The notes below the pieces were generated by a model, which was not told where the DNA came from, did not search any database, and was given only the letters and a program-made list of their open reading frames with translations. Both the position numbers and the translations under genes were made by a program. A DNA stretch of 64,000 nucleotides from Streptomyces chumphonensis (GTDB lineage Bacteria > Actinomycetota > Actinomycetes > Streptomycetales > Streptomycetaceae), in NCBI RefSeq assembly GCF_014779715.1, contig NZ_JACXYU010000021.1:1-64000 (forward strand), given 5' to 3'. This document shows positions 57,438 through 64,000 of this stretch, piece by piece; within the stretch, counting starts at the first letter, position 1; the number at the start of each line of letters is the position of its first letter.

Positions 57438-58569
57438 CCTTCGTCCGCTGGCCGCCGATCTGCCGCCCCAGTGCCACGCTCTGGCCCACGAACTCCGGAT
57501 GCTCTTCACTGACCTGGGCATCTCGGTGCGCCGCTACGCCGCACGTCGGCGCCGCGACCCCGGAGCGCTCTCCCGCTACCTCAACGGCACCCGTGTCCCA
57601 CCGTGGGAAGTCGTCATGGACCTGTTCACCGATCTCGCCGAACACCGCGGCCGCCCGGTTACCCCCGAGACCATCGAGCATCTACGCCTCCTACACCGCA
57701 CCGCCGTGGAAGCCGGCAGCTCACCACGGCACGCCACCGAACTGCTCGCCCAGCAACTTGCCGACGCCGACCGAACCTCCCGCCGCTCCACTGCCCACGG
57801 TGACGTCCTGGAAGAGGCCCTCCTGGACCGCAGCCACCGCATCGCCGACCTGGAGGTACGGCTGAACCAGCTCGAGGCGGACTGGGCCACTGAACGAACC
57901 CGCGCCGACCGGCTCGAAGCCGAGTGGGGCGACGCAGCGGCCCTGCGCCAAGAACGCGACCGCCTCCGCACAGAAGTCACCCAGCTCACCACCGACCTCG
58001 CTGACGCACAGCGCCGCCGCGACGAAGCCGAGGCCCGCTGCGCCCTGTTGGAGAGGCAGATGGAACTGGTGGAGCAACACAACGCGGCCGACCTCGAGCA
58101 CCCACTGCCGCTCTCTCCCACGAGCGGACCGAGGGAAGCACTTCCCAAGATCCTCATCGTGGACGATCAGCAGCAGAACATCCTGGCCCTCACCGCCGTC
58201 CTGGACAACCTCGACCAGGAACTCGTGGTCGCTTCCTCCGGGCGGGCAGCGCTCAAGGCGCTGCTGGACCACGACGACTTCGCCGTGATCATCCTGGACG
58301 TTCAGATGCCGGAGATGGACGGCTACGAGACCGCCGCCCACATCAAGCGACGGACCCGCACCCGCGACATACCCATCATCTTCCTCACCGCGATGGGCAT
58401 CGACGCAGAACACAGCGCCCGCGGATACGCTGCTGGCGCCGTGGACTACATCAGCAAGCCCTTCGACCCCTGGGCCCTACGCGCCAAGGTCGCCGTCTTC
58501 ACCGACCTCTTCCTCGAACGCAGAGGCAACCGCCAACCCAACGCCGACCGCTCCCACGCCGCCCAGTGA
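57430..58569 (+). CDS. HTH, coiled-coil and receiver-domain regulator
   Basis: A 379-residue cytoplasmic protein with an unusual order. Residues 10-75 are an HTH related to XRE (FTDLGISVRRYAARRRRDPG and LSRYLNGTRVPPWEVVMDLF). Residues 125-220 are a coiled coil (LEVRLNQLEADWATERTRAD). Residues 238-365 are a response-regulator receiver: KILIVDDQQQNILALTAVLD with the acidic pair, the phospho-acceptor Asp in VIILDVQMPEMDGYETAAHI, the Thr in IIFLTAMG and the Lys in YISKPFDPWALRAK. All catalytic residues are present. No histidine kinase gene is in the window. Receivers are normally N-terminal, so this C-terminal placement is notable. The start GTG overlaps the small membrane protein gene. Confidence 0.85.
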   Translation: MADLRPLAADLPPQCHALAHELRMLFTDLGISVRRYAARRRRDPGALSRYLNGTRVPPWEVVMDLFTDLAEHRGRPVTPETIEHLRLLHRTAVEAGSSPRHATELLAQQLADADRTSRRSTAHGDVLEEALLDRSHRIADLEVRLNQLEADWATERTRADRLEAEWGDAAALRQERDRLRTEVTQLTTDLADAQRRRDEAEARCALLERQMELVEQHNAADLEHPLPLSPTSGPREALPKILIVDDQQQNILALTAVLDNLDQELVVASSGRAALKALLDHDDFAVIILDVQMPEMDGYETAAHIKRRTRTRDIPIIFLTAMGIDAEHSARGYAAGAVDYISKPFDPWALRAKVAVFTDLFLERRGNRQPNADRSHAAQ

Positions 58570-58630
58570 GACCGATGGCGTGGCGAGGAGCGCAGCCCTC
58601 TGACGGACGGAAGCCAGAGCATGCGGCACC

Positions 58631-58681
58631 TGTGCTTCGGGTGTGCTTCGGGTCTGCCGAACCGAGCACACCCGAAGCACA
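58631..58681. terminator. Terminator, 17-bp perfect stem
   Basis: TGTGCTTCGGGTGTGCT (58631-58647) pairs exactly with AGCACACCCGAAGCACA (58665-58681), 17-base loop. It lies between the regulator gene and the convergent DUF6233-like gene. Confidence 0.85.
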
Positions 58682-58817
58682 CACAGGGCCGTAAAGGGCC
58701 TGCTGGAGGGGGAGCGAGCAACACCATCGCACACTGCCTACCCGTGACCACGCCGTCGTGCTGCTCGTTGTCCGGGTGCACACAATCCCCGTGAGCACCC
58801 GGAGCCCCAGCTGGCCT

Positions 58818-59327
58818 TCATGGCTGCCGGGGCTTCGGCGTGCCCGGGCCAGGAGGAGCGGGGTTGCGGCAGCCGGGGCAGGGGCCGACGTCGGCCCGGG
58901 CGAGCAGCGCGCGGGCCTGGTCGGGGGTGAGCCGCTCGGTCTTGCCCGCGGGTTTCACGAAGCAGGTGTCGGTGTGGACGGTGGTCGGGCGCCAGCCGGT
59001 GGGGCTGCGCCGGTACTCCAGCCACCACCCGCACGAGTCAGCCAGGACCTTGTCACCGACGGGTTGCGGCGCCGGTGGCCGTCCTCGGTACAACCGTGCC
59101 CGGACTGCCATCAGCTGTTCCTGCAGGTAGGTCTCCAGGACCCGCAGCCGCTCCTCCTCCGAACCTTCCACATATTCGATTATCCGTTCGATTGCCGGTG
59201 GGTCTCTACCCCGGGTGAGGAGCCGGACGGCGGTGCGGCTTCTGGTAGGCAGGCGGTACGGCGCCGGGACCGTCGCGCACCTTGAGGCGTAGGGGGCCTC
59301 CCGAAACCGAAGCAGCTCCACGGACAC
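58818..59327 (-). CDS. DUF6233-like protein
   Basis: About 169 residues if started at the GTG at 59327; the frame stays open to 59483 but the extra part is poor. The characteristic part is LRVLETYLQEQLMAVRARLY, then WWLEYRRSPTGWRPTTVHTD and LTPDQARALLARADVGPCPG C, the order of DUF6233 proteins of Streptomyces: a helical start, a small strand domain and a C-x-x-C near the end. These short proteins are present in many copies on Streptomyces chromosomes and plasmids, and their function is unknown. It is leftward, convergent on the 17-bp terminator. Confidence 0.6.
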   Translation of the reverse strand: MSVELLRFREAPYASRCATVPAPYRLPTRSRTAVRLLTRGRDPPAIERIIEYVEGSEEERLRVLETYLQEQLMAVRARLYRGRPPAPQPVGDKVLADSCGWWLEYRRSPTGWRPTTVHTDTCFVKPAGKTERLTPDQARALLARADVGPCPGCRNPAPPGPGTPKPRQP

Positions 59328-59409
59328 GGGGCGATCTGTCCGGAGCGCTGCTCCCGTCTGCGGCACGGTCCGGGCCAAGCCTTCCGCCGTTCCGGCCTGG
59401 GGCTGGCTG

Positions 59410-59616
59410 CTACTGGTCGCGCTGGGCGCTGTCCTGCTTGGCAGCTGCGGACTGGGCGCGGGAGGCGAAGCCGGTCTGGGCACTGCGGCTGTCGGGGTTC
59501 CTCGCCGCAGCGGACTGCACCCGTGCCGCGGCTTCGGCGTTCATCGGGCCGCCCTTGCCACCGCTCTTCCCGCCGCCCGAGGAGCCCTTGCTACCGCGGC
59601 CCTTACCCATGGCCAT
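59410..59616 (-). CDS. Small Gly/Ser/Ala-rich protein
   Basis: A 68-residue low-complexity protein (KGRGSKGSSGGGKSGGKGGP, then AEAAARVQSAAARNPDSRSA and QTGFASRAQSAAAKQDS). GGAGG stands about nine bases before the ATG at 59616. The second half, with N-A-E-A-A-A-R-V-Q-S-A-A and a near-repeat F-A-S-R-A-Q-S-A-A, resembles the SMP (seed-maturation-protein-like) small proteins seen in Streptomyces. Probably a stress-related disordered protein. Start could also be the GTG one codon earlier. Confidence 0.6.
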   Translation of the reverse strand: MAMGKGRGSKGSSGGGKSGGKGGPMNAEAAARVQSAAARNPDSRSAQTGFASRAQSAAAKQDSAQRDQ

Positions 59617-59963
59617 CACCCTCTCCCTCCAGCATCCACCTACCCGGCGGCCCGTGCCTGCCGGACAGAAGGCACCGGACCGCGAGGAGGACGCTTCGGC
59701 GCGGTGCCCAAGGCGCGAACCGACCTCACGTCAGCCCGGGCCCCGGGAGTGGCCGCCGCAACGGCAGCCTCGGACGCACAGGAGATCACCATCACGCCGG
59801 GCGCCCACCAGCCGAATGTCTGGTCAGCGTGCCCTGTGTATCGGACACCTCGCCGGACCTGCAGCGATGCCGCATCGGAAGTACGCGAGGTGTGCTCTGT
59901 GCAGTACACCCTCAAGCACACCTCGCGCACACCCGCGGGACACCGTCGGCGGCGAGTGCGTCC
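59617..59963. other. Gap without a visible gene
   Basis: About 345 bases between two leftward genes. Frames on both strands are open but lack coding bias. The promoter of the small Gly-rich gene should be here; no clear hexamers were found. Confidence 0.35.
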
Positions 59964-60428
59964 TCAGGAGGGGTCGGCCGACGCCTTCGGGCGGCGCAGG
60001 GTGTCGAGCAGCGGTGACGAGAGGGTCGGCGGCAGGAGCCACAGGCCGGCGATGCCGATGGTCGTGACCATCGTGGTCAGCAGCACGGCGACGACGTCGC
60101 GGTGCGGGGAGCCGAAGAAGCCGGCCATCAGGGACATGGCGACGACGAAGACCATCACGAACCGCCAGCCCTTGCGGCCCAGCAGGAACGGACGGTCCTC
60201 GGTGCTCCACCACCAGGACGTGCTGGAGAGCGTAGTGAAGCTGAACGCCGTGAGCGGGACGACGATCGGCAGCCAGAAGCCCGTGTCGTCGTCGGCGGGC
60301 AGATGCTGGCCCCAGCGGTCGCCCATGTGGTGCAGGAACCACAGGTACAGCGGGATGCTCACGAGCGCGTAGAGCCACAGCACCACCCGCATCGCCCAGT
60401 CGGCCGGGCCCTTCTTCTCCTTGGCCAT
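59964..60428 (-). CDS. Four-helix membrane protein
   Basis: A 154-residue integral membrane protein from the ATG at 60428. It opens AKEKKGPADWAMRVVLWLYA and has four hydrophobic segments: VLWLYALVSIPLYLWFLHHM, FWLPIVVPLTAFSFTTLS, FVMVFVVAMSLMAGFFG and LLTTMVTTIGIAGLWLLPP. Its C-terminus is basic and cytoplasmic. I recognise no family. It lies just outside the left end of the Tn7-like element, whose insertion begins about 45 bases upstream of its start. Confidence 0.65.
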   Translation of the reverse strand: MAKEKKGPADWAMRVVLWLYALVSIPLYLWFLHHMGDRWGQHLPADDDTGFWLPIVVPLTAFSFTTLSSTSWWWSTEDRPFLLGRKGWRFVMVFVVAMSLMAGFFGSPHRDVVAVLLTTMVTTIGIAGLWLLPPTLSSPLLDTLRRPKASADPS

Positions 60429-60474
60429 GGTCACGACGGTAGCGACCAGCGTCTCGGGCCGGTGCACGTTGACC

Positions 60475-60519
60475 CGTCGCAGTGAAGGTTGAGTGATTCT
60501 CATCGAAGGTTGAGCGATG
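60475..60519. repeat. Tn7-like element end (left copy 1)
   Basis: CGTCGCAGTGAAGGTTGAG followed by TGATT, and a second unit TCGAAGGTTGAGCGATG at 60503-60519. The unit GAAGGTTGAG recurs at 62436 in the same orientation and three times inverted at 63716-63789. Direct-repeat arrays inside inverted ends are the transposase-binding sites of Tn7-like elements. Confidence 0.65.
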
Positions 60520-60539
60520 TTGCGCTGGACCTTGGCGTC

Positions 60540-61136
60540 CTATTTGGCTTCGTTTGGCTGCTCGGCGGAGCGGGAGCGTCGGTGGGCTGCGACTCGTTCG
60601 CGGGTCGCGCATCGGCGGGAGCAGTAGCGACGCTCCGGACCGCTGCCCTGGTTGATGAAGACGTTTTGGCAGGTGGGGGATGTGCAGATCCTGCCGGGTG
60701 GTCGTTGGCGGTCCCAGACGAGAACGGTCAGGGCCATGCAGGACGAGGCGAGGAGCCACTCGTTCCAGGGGGCGTTGTCCTCGCGGTCGAGGTGGGGGTG
60801 CCAGGGGGTGCTGCCGCTGTGTGAGGTCAGGCGGAGCGGTCCGGTGTGGTCCGTCAAGAGCTGGTTGAGGGTGGCCGCGGCGTCATCGACATGCTCGGCA
60901 GCGAAGACTGGCCGCAGCAGGGAGGCAGCCGCCTGCATCTCTGCGATATCGAGGGTGGTGAGGTCAACGGGGTCGGTCTCGCCGTATGCGCGGAGCACGT
61001 CGGCGACGTCAGCCGGGTCGGGGCAGCCGTCAGAGAGAGCGTTGATCAGGGCGGCGGTGCGCCGGGCTGTGGTCAGCACGGAGTGCCGGGTGGACCAATC
61101 GTCGCTGTGGAATGACACCTGTGGAATGTAACGCAT
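60540..61136 (-). CDS. CGNR zinc-finger (ABATE-like) transcriptional regulator
   Basis: A 198-residue regulator. The C-terminal CGNR finger reads RICTSPTCQNVFINQ ... RRYCSRRCATRERVAAHRR, four Cys for zinc then an R-x-R-x-x-x-H/R DNA-contacting helix. The N-terminal part (TARRTAALINALSDGCPDPA, then LRPVFAAEHVDDAAATLNQL) is the ABATE-type ligand-binding region. It is divergent from an MFS exporter gene with 38 bases between, which holds a GTTAC-N4-GTAAC inverted repeat, so it most likely regulates the exporter in response to its substrate. Confidence 0.85.
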   Translation of the reverse strand: MRYIPQVSFHSDDWSTRHSVLTTARRTAALINALSDGCPDPADVADVLRAYGETDPVDLTTLDIAEMQAAASLLRPVFAAEHVDDAAATLNQLLTDHTGPLRLTSHSGSTPWHPHLDREDNAPWNEWLLASSCMALTVLVWDRQRPPGRICTSPTCQNVFINQGSGPERRYCSRRCATRERVAAHRRSRSAEQPNEAK

Positions 61137-61151
61137 CTTGCGAAGCTTTGA

Positions 61152-61165
61152 GTTACCTCCGTAAC
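61152..61165. promoter_or_regulatory. Inverted repeat in the CGNR/MFS promoter region
   Basis: GTTAC-CTCC-GTAAC, nine bases before the exporter ATG; TGTAACGC lies 20 bases to the left as a possible second half. Probable operator of the CGNR regulator. Confidence 0.5.
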
Positions 61166-61174
61166 GTCCTGCTG

Positions 61175-62380
61175 ATGGGAAAGCGTTACTCACTCCGCTT
61201 CTATCTCGTCGGTGCGGTGGCAGCCCGTGCCGGGGACGAGATGTCGGGACCGGCACTGATGCTGACAGCATTTGCTGTGACCGGATCGACCATCGCCGCG
61301 TCATCGCTGCTCGCGGCTATCACGATCTCTGCTGCGGTAGGGGGGCCGGTGCTCGGGGCGCTCCTCGACAGAAGGGATCGGCCGGGACGCCTGCTGGCTG
61401 GGGCCCTCGTCCTGTATGCGGTGGGGCTGGGGATGATCCTTGGGGGACTCGACCGGTGGCCGTTCGCTGTCACGATCTTGATCGCAGCGGTGACAGGGCT
61501 GCTTGGGCCGGCGCTGTCGGGGGGATGGACGGCCCAACTTCCGCGTGTGGTGGAGGGTGACCACCTGCCCCGAGCGAATGCCCTGGATGCCATGACGTTC
61601 AACATGGCAGGTCTGGCCGGTCCGGCTCTCGCTGGCGGTGTGGCAGAGGCGCTAGGCGCTCCGACGGCCGTGGTGGTCTCTGCGGTGCTCATCGCCTTGG
61701 CGCTGCCCGCCGCATGGATGCTGCCCGCCCGTCCAGGCCGAGTGCTCGCAGTGCAAGCAACTTCGCTGACCAGAGACCTTGTTGCCGGAGTGCGGGTCAT
61801 ACTCGGAAGACCGTCCTTGGCCCGAGCCACTCTCACCTCGACCGTCTCCTGCATCGCGCAGGGAATGCTGATGGCGTGCATCCCGCTCCTCGGCGAACGT
61901 GTTCTGGGCGGGGCCAGCCGCGGTGCGATGCTGCTCTCCTGCGTGGCGATCGCAGCTTTGGTGGCCAACGCCGTACTCGCCGGGTTCCCGCGTTCAATCA
62001 CCCCCGACACGATCATCTGGGCCAGTTCCCTTGTCCAGGCTGCCGCGCTGGCGTTGGCCGCGTGGGCTCAACCAGTCGTACTCATTGTGGCCGTACTCAT
62101 CGTGGGGATAGGGGAAGGACCTCAACTGGCCGCCTTGTTCACTGTCCGCCACCGGGAAGCCCCAGACCACCTACGAGGCCAGATCTTCACCACCGGCGCC
62201 AGCCTGAAGATCACCGGATTTGCCCTGGGTGCAGCGGTTGCCGGACCAGCCGCAGTTTGGTCTCTTCCAGGCACGCTGGCACTCGCAGCGAGCGTGGCGG
62301 CCGTCGCAGCACTGATCTTCTTCGTGATCCCGTCGGGCGCCAACCGCCAACTCGTCCGGGGTCAGCACATGTCGACTTGA
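61175..62380 (+). CDS. MFS transporter
   Basis: A 401-residue inner-membrane transporter from the ATG at 61175. Twelve hydrophobic segments can be counted, from YLVGAVAARAGDEMSGPALM to ALAASVAAVAALIFFVIP. The cytoplasmic loop between segments 2 and 3, GPVLGALLDRRDRPGRLLAG, is MFS motif A (G-x-x-x-D-R-x-x-R-R). The family exports drugs or metabolites; the nearest functional class is the enterobactin/macrolide-exporter-like group with a short central loop. It is cargo between two copies of the element's left end and is presumably controlled by the divergent CGNR regulator. Confidence 0.85.
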   Translation: MGKRYSLRFYLVGAVAARAGDEMSGPALMLTAFAVTGSTIAASSLLAAITISAAVGGPVLGALLDRRDRPGRLLAGALVLYAVGLGMILGGLDRWPFAVTILIAAVTGLLGPALSGGWTAQLPRVVEGDHLPRANALDAMTFNMAGLAGPALAGGVAEALGAPTAVVVSAVLIALALPAAWMLPARPGRVLAVQATSLTRDLVAGVRVILGRPSLARATLTSTVSCIAQGMLMACIPLLGERVLGGASRGAMLLSCVAIAALVANAVLAGFPRSITPDTIIWASSLVQAAALALAAWAQPVVLIVAVLIVGIGEGPQLAALFTVRHREAPDHLRGQIFTTGASLKITGFALGAAVAGPAAVWSLPGTLALAASVAAVAALIFFVIPSGANRQLVRGQHMST

Positions 62381-62407
62381 GCGGTCTCCACGAGGAAACT
62401 GATGACC

Positions 62408-62452
62408 TGTCGCAGTGAAAGGAGGGCAGTTCTCGGCGAAGGTTGAGTGATT
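62408..62452. repeat. Tn7-like element end (left copy 2)
   Basis: TGTCGCAGTGAAAGG (62408-62422) and, 13 bases on, GCGAAGGTTGAGTGATT (62436-62452). Same orientation and nearly the same sequence as the copy at 60475, except that the first unit is partly lost (GAAAGGAGG for GAAGGTTGAG). The tnsA stop codon lies in the second unit. Confidence 0.65.
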
Positions 62453-63689
62453 ACTCCCGGCTGCGTCGCTCCTTCTTGAGCCGGTTGGACCGCCTGCTGT
62501 GGCAGAGGGTTGAGCAGGTTAGGCGTATTTGCTTGTTGCGTCCTGGTTCCAGCGGCCCGGAGCATTCGGTGCAGGCTGTCGGCTGGTGCCGGAGAGGGAT
62601 GTCCCCGGCTGCTCGGCGGCGCATGTAGGCGATGTGGCAGCAGCGGTCGGAGCACCATCGTCGCCGGCCGGCTTCGAGCGGAGCGTCGAGTACCTCGAAG
62701 TCCTCATCACCCAGCAGCACTGCCAGCGGGACGTCCCGCAGCGAGTCGTCTTCATTGGTCAGCGTCACCGCACGAGCGGACACCGCGAGCACCGCCCGGA
62801 CCTGGCCGGCGAACCGCACCCGATCGCCCACACCGACCGTTGCCGGCCTCGACAGCTTGCGCATCTGGCTCCCATCACCGTGCATGCCCGACCTCGGCCG
62901 AAGCAGGCCGTGCCCCCCGGCTCGCCGCTGCAGCCCGACGACATGACCTTCCGACGTGTGGACCACCGTGCCACTGCTCAGCAGAGCACCACCAAGGTCA
63001 GCGCGAAGTGCCCCCTTCCAGAGCAGGTGGAGCAGGACAGGCATGACGCGCAGAACGTTCCCCGCCGCTTCGGCTCCTGCCCGCAGTTCCTGAGGCTGCC
63101 GGAAGACCTCCACCAGGCGCTCGGCGATGTCGCTCTCACGGCCGCACCGGCCGTGCCGGTAGCGGGCCAGCCACCGCACGTTCGCCATGAACACCGGATC
63201 CGGAACACCGACGTGCGCGTACTCCCAGCCCACCGCCGAACAGGCCCGCTGGGTAGCGGCGAACGCTTCCGCGGTCCGCTCGTCGACATCGTCCTCGGCG
63301 CGGACATCGACCACCCGGACACGTCCGTCGGCCAGCCGTACGAAGTAGTCGGGCGCATGCCGCCGCTTCACTTTCGCGTCGCGCCAGTGAAGCCAGAACG
63401 GCTGTGAGGCGATCCCCACCAAATCTGGGACGAAGTCCAGCAGGATCAGCCGGTCCCGCTCCAGCCACGACTCGTAGCCCACATGACTGCCCGTGGTCGC
63501 CGTGTAATACCAGCCCGCGAAGCCGCGGCCACCCTTGTTCCACCGGAACCCGCGTACAGGGGCTACGTCCTCGAACCGGACATCCCACCCGGATCCCAGT
63601 GCAATGCGTCGACGCCGACCGCTGTCGAAGAAGTCCAGTTCAAAGGCGCTCAGCGCAGGATCGCCGTACGCGCCTACCGGTTCCCCCAC
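62451..63689 (-). CDS. tnsA: TnsA-like endonuclease fused to a TnsB N-terminus and zinc finger
   Basis: A 412-residue chimera. Residues 1-280 are TnsA-like: FRWNKGGRGFAGWYYTATTG, then GYESWLERDRLILLDFVPDL with the catalytic Glu (about 73), RRHAPDYFVRLADG with the Asp (about 111) and VRVVDVRAED where TnsA has its Lys motif. Residues 287-335, VGVGDRVRFAGQVRAVLAVS and then DVPLAVLLGDEDFEVLDAP, match the start of the TnsB/Mu-type transposase that normally follows as a separate gene. Residues 340-412 hold unrelated Cys clusters (RWCSDRCCHIAYMRRRAAGD, CTECSGPL, CSTLCHSRRS). TnsA cleaves the 5' ends in cut-and-paste Tn7-type transposition with TnsB and TnsC, which are absent, so the element is not autonomous. 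Confidence 0.75.
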   Translation of the reverse strand: MGEPVGAYGDPALSAFELDFFDSGRRRRIALGSGWDVRFEDVAPVRGFRWNKGGRGFAGWYYTATTGSHVGYESWLERDRLILLDFVPDLVGIASQPFWLHWRDAKVKRRHAPDYFVRLADGRVRVVDVRAEDDVDERTAEAFAATQRACSAVGWEYAHVGVPDPVFMANVRWLARYRHGRCGRESDIAERLVEVFRQPQELRAGAEAAGNVLRVMPVLLHLLWKGALRADLGGALLSSGTVVHTSEGHVVGLQRRAGGHGLLRPRSGMHGDGSQMRKLSRPATVGVGDRVRFAGQVRAVLAVSARAVTLTNEDDSLRDVPLAVLLGDEDFEVLDAPLEAGRRRWCSDRCCHIAYMRRRAAGDIPLRHQPTACTECSGPLEPGRNKQIRLTCSTLCHSRRSNRLKKERRSRE

Positions 63690-63715
63690 CGTCTCCCCAG
63701 ACAGTCAGCCTCAAA

Positions 63716-63789
63716 CGATCACTCAACCTTCGGTGAGAAACCTAGCGGTCACCAACCTTCGATGACAACGCTCAACCTTCGCTGCGAGA
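63716..63789. repeat. Tn7-like element end (right, three units)
   Basis: CGATCACTCAACCTTCGGTG (63716-63735), GGTCACCAACCTTCGATG (63747-63764) and AACGCTCAACCTTCGCTG (63767-63784) are inverted copies of the left-end units, and the outer CTGCGAGA is the complement of TCTCGCAG, like CGTCGCAG and TGTCGCAG on the left. The outer boundary is near 63789. Confidence 0.65.
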
Positions 63790-63865
63790 GGTCAGGGGTG
63801 TTTGCGATGGTCGGATCGCAATCCCGTCCCGTGCCCACGCATCCCTACCCGGCTCTATGCGTGGG

Positions 63866-63894
63866 TTAAATCCAGGGATAAAATATGGTAGTGT
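63866..63894 (+). promoter_or_regulatory. Candidate promoter of the right-edge gene
   Basis: TTAAAT (63866-63871), 17 bases, TAGTGT (63889-63894), in a locally AT-rich stretch (GGGATAAAATATGG), 22 bases before the ATG. GGAGGTGAG follows as ribosome site. Confidence 0.4.
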
Positions 63895-63916
63895 CTGGGA
63901 TGGAGGTGAGGCTGGG

Positions 63917-64000
63917 ATGGCCACCGAGGAAGAGCTGTTCGCGTCTGTCGACGCGCTGCTGGAGGAAGAGCCGCAGCTGCCGCCACCGGCGGAGCGGGCC
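63917..64000 (+). CDS. N-terminus of an HTH (Tap-like) protein, continues beyond the window
   Basis: The first 28 codons read ATEEELFASVDALLEEEPQL and then PPPAERA. GGAGGTGAG precedes the ATG. Telomere-associated proteins (Tap) of Streptomyces linear replicons, and other plasmid HTH proteins, begin in this way: an F/V-D-A-L-L-E-E helix, a P-P-x-E/AER turn and then an XRE HTH. The small protein at 26406 has the same lead (VNALLDDVLPAPHVRQQLR). If it is Tap, a telomere and tpg should be close to the right. Only the N-terminus is seen, so the family is provisional. Confidence 0.5.
   Translation, partial: MATEEELFASVDALLEEEPQLPPPAERA

Noticed and set aside
58499-58798. Short leftward frames across the terminator at 58631
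   Set aside because: They read through a 17-bp perfect terminator and the receiver-domain gene; no conserved features.

Overview
The window is very GC-rich (local dips only), uses GTG starts freely, packs genes in overlapping runs, and encodes families typical of Streptomyces and close actinobacteria: a WhiB-like protein, a GntR/UTRA regulator of the KorSA type, an FtsK-type TraB translocase, a DUF2637 (SpdB-type) spread protein, DUF6233-like and DUF6083-like proteins. I read it as part of a Streptomyces plasmid or a plasmid-derived, possibly subtelomeric, accessory region. No rRNA or tRNA gene and no chromosomal housekeeping operon is visible.

Layout. 0-2.1 kb: a NACHT NTPase running off the left edge. 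2.4-6.7 kb: a gene graveyard with a frameshifted NUDIX gene, an ASCH-like gene with a nonsense codon, a hydroxyacid dehydrogenase with several frameshifts, and two tyrosine recombinase remnants next to a small coiled-coil protein, a set that recalls Tn554-type modules. 6.8-8.6 kb: unrecognised genes and a second broken NUDIX gene. 8.5-22.3 kb: a long leftward run of conjugative transfer and spread genes (TraB, SpdB-like, WhiB-like, many small partners), punctuated by large intergenic stem-loops. 22.3-22.7 kb: operator array with repeated CTTCGAT half-sites between that run and the rightward GntR/KorSA-like gene. 23.6-26.3 kb: a three-gene run of HTH protein, isochorismatase-type hydrolase and FAD oxidoreductase, followed by a small HTH gene. 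26.7-29.9 kb: tandem 30-bp repeats, an AT-rich stretch and an 830-residue protein whose start codon sits in a 15-bp perfect hairpin; together this is the best origin/replication-initiator candidate. 30-48.5 kb: plasmid backbone of coiled-coil and Cys-rich proteins, a DnaB-type ATPase, a secreted HNH nuclease, a DUF4231/SLATT-like membrane protein, a lower-GC island with a secreted protein, and a truncated second copy of the putative initiator's C-terminal domain. 49.9-58.6 kb: a defence-like island with a RelE/ParE-like toxin-antitoxin pair, a complete Gabija-like GajA/GajB pair, a pentapeptide-repeat membrane protein, and a small membrane protein overlapping an HTH/coiled-coil/receiver-domain regulator. 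58.8-60.4 kb: small plasmid-type genes. 60.5-63.8 kb: a degenerate Tn7-like element carrying tnsA fused to a TnsB N-terminus and bounded by GAAGGTTGAG repeats, with a CGNR regulator and an MFS exporter between a duplicated left end and tnsA. At the right edge an HTH protein begins whose N-terminus resembles the telomere-associated protein Tap.

How it fits together: the KorSA-like repressor probably holds the leftward transfer run in check; TraB pumps DNA between mycelial compartments and the SpdB-like and associated membrane and coiled-coil proteins spread it; the initiator and repeat region would maintain the replicon; and the NACHT, Gabija, toxin-antitoxin and DUF4231 genes form a dispersed anti-phage or plasmid-competition arsenal. 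Family assignments come from motif recognition by eye; no database search was possible.
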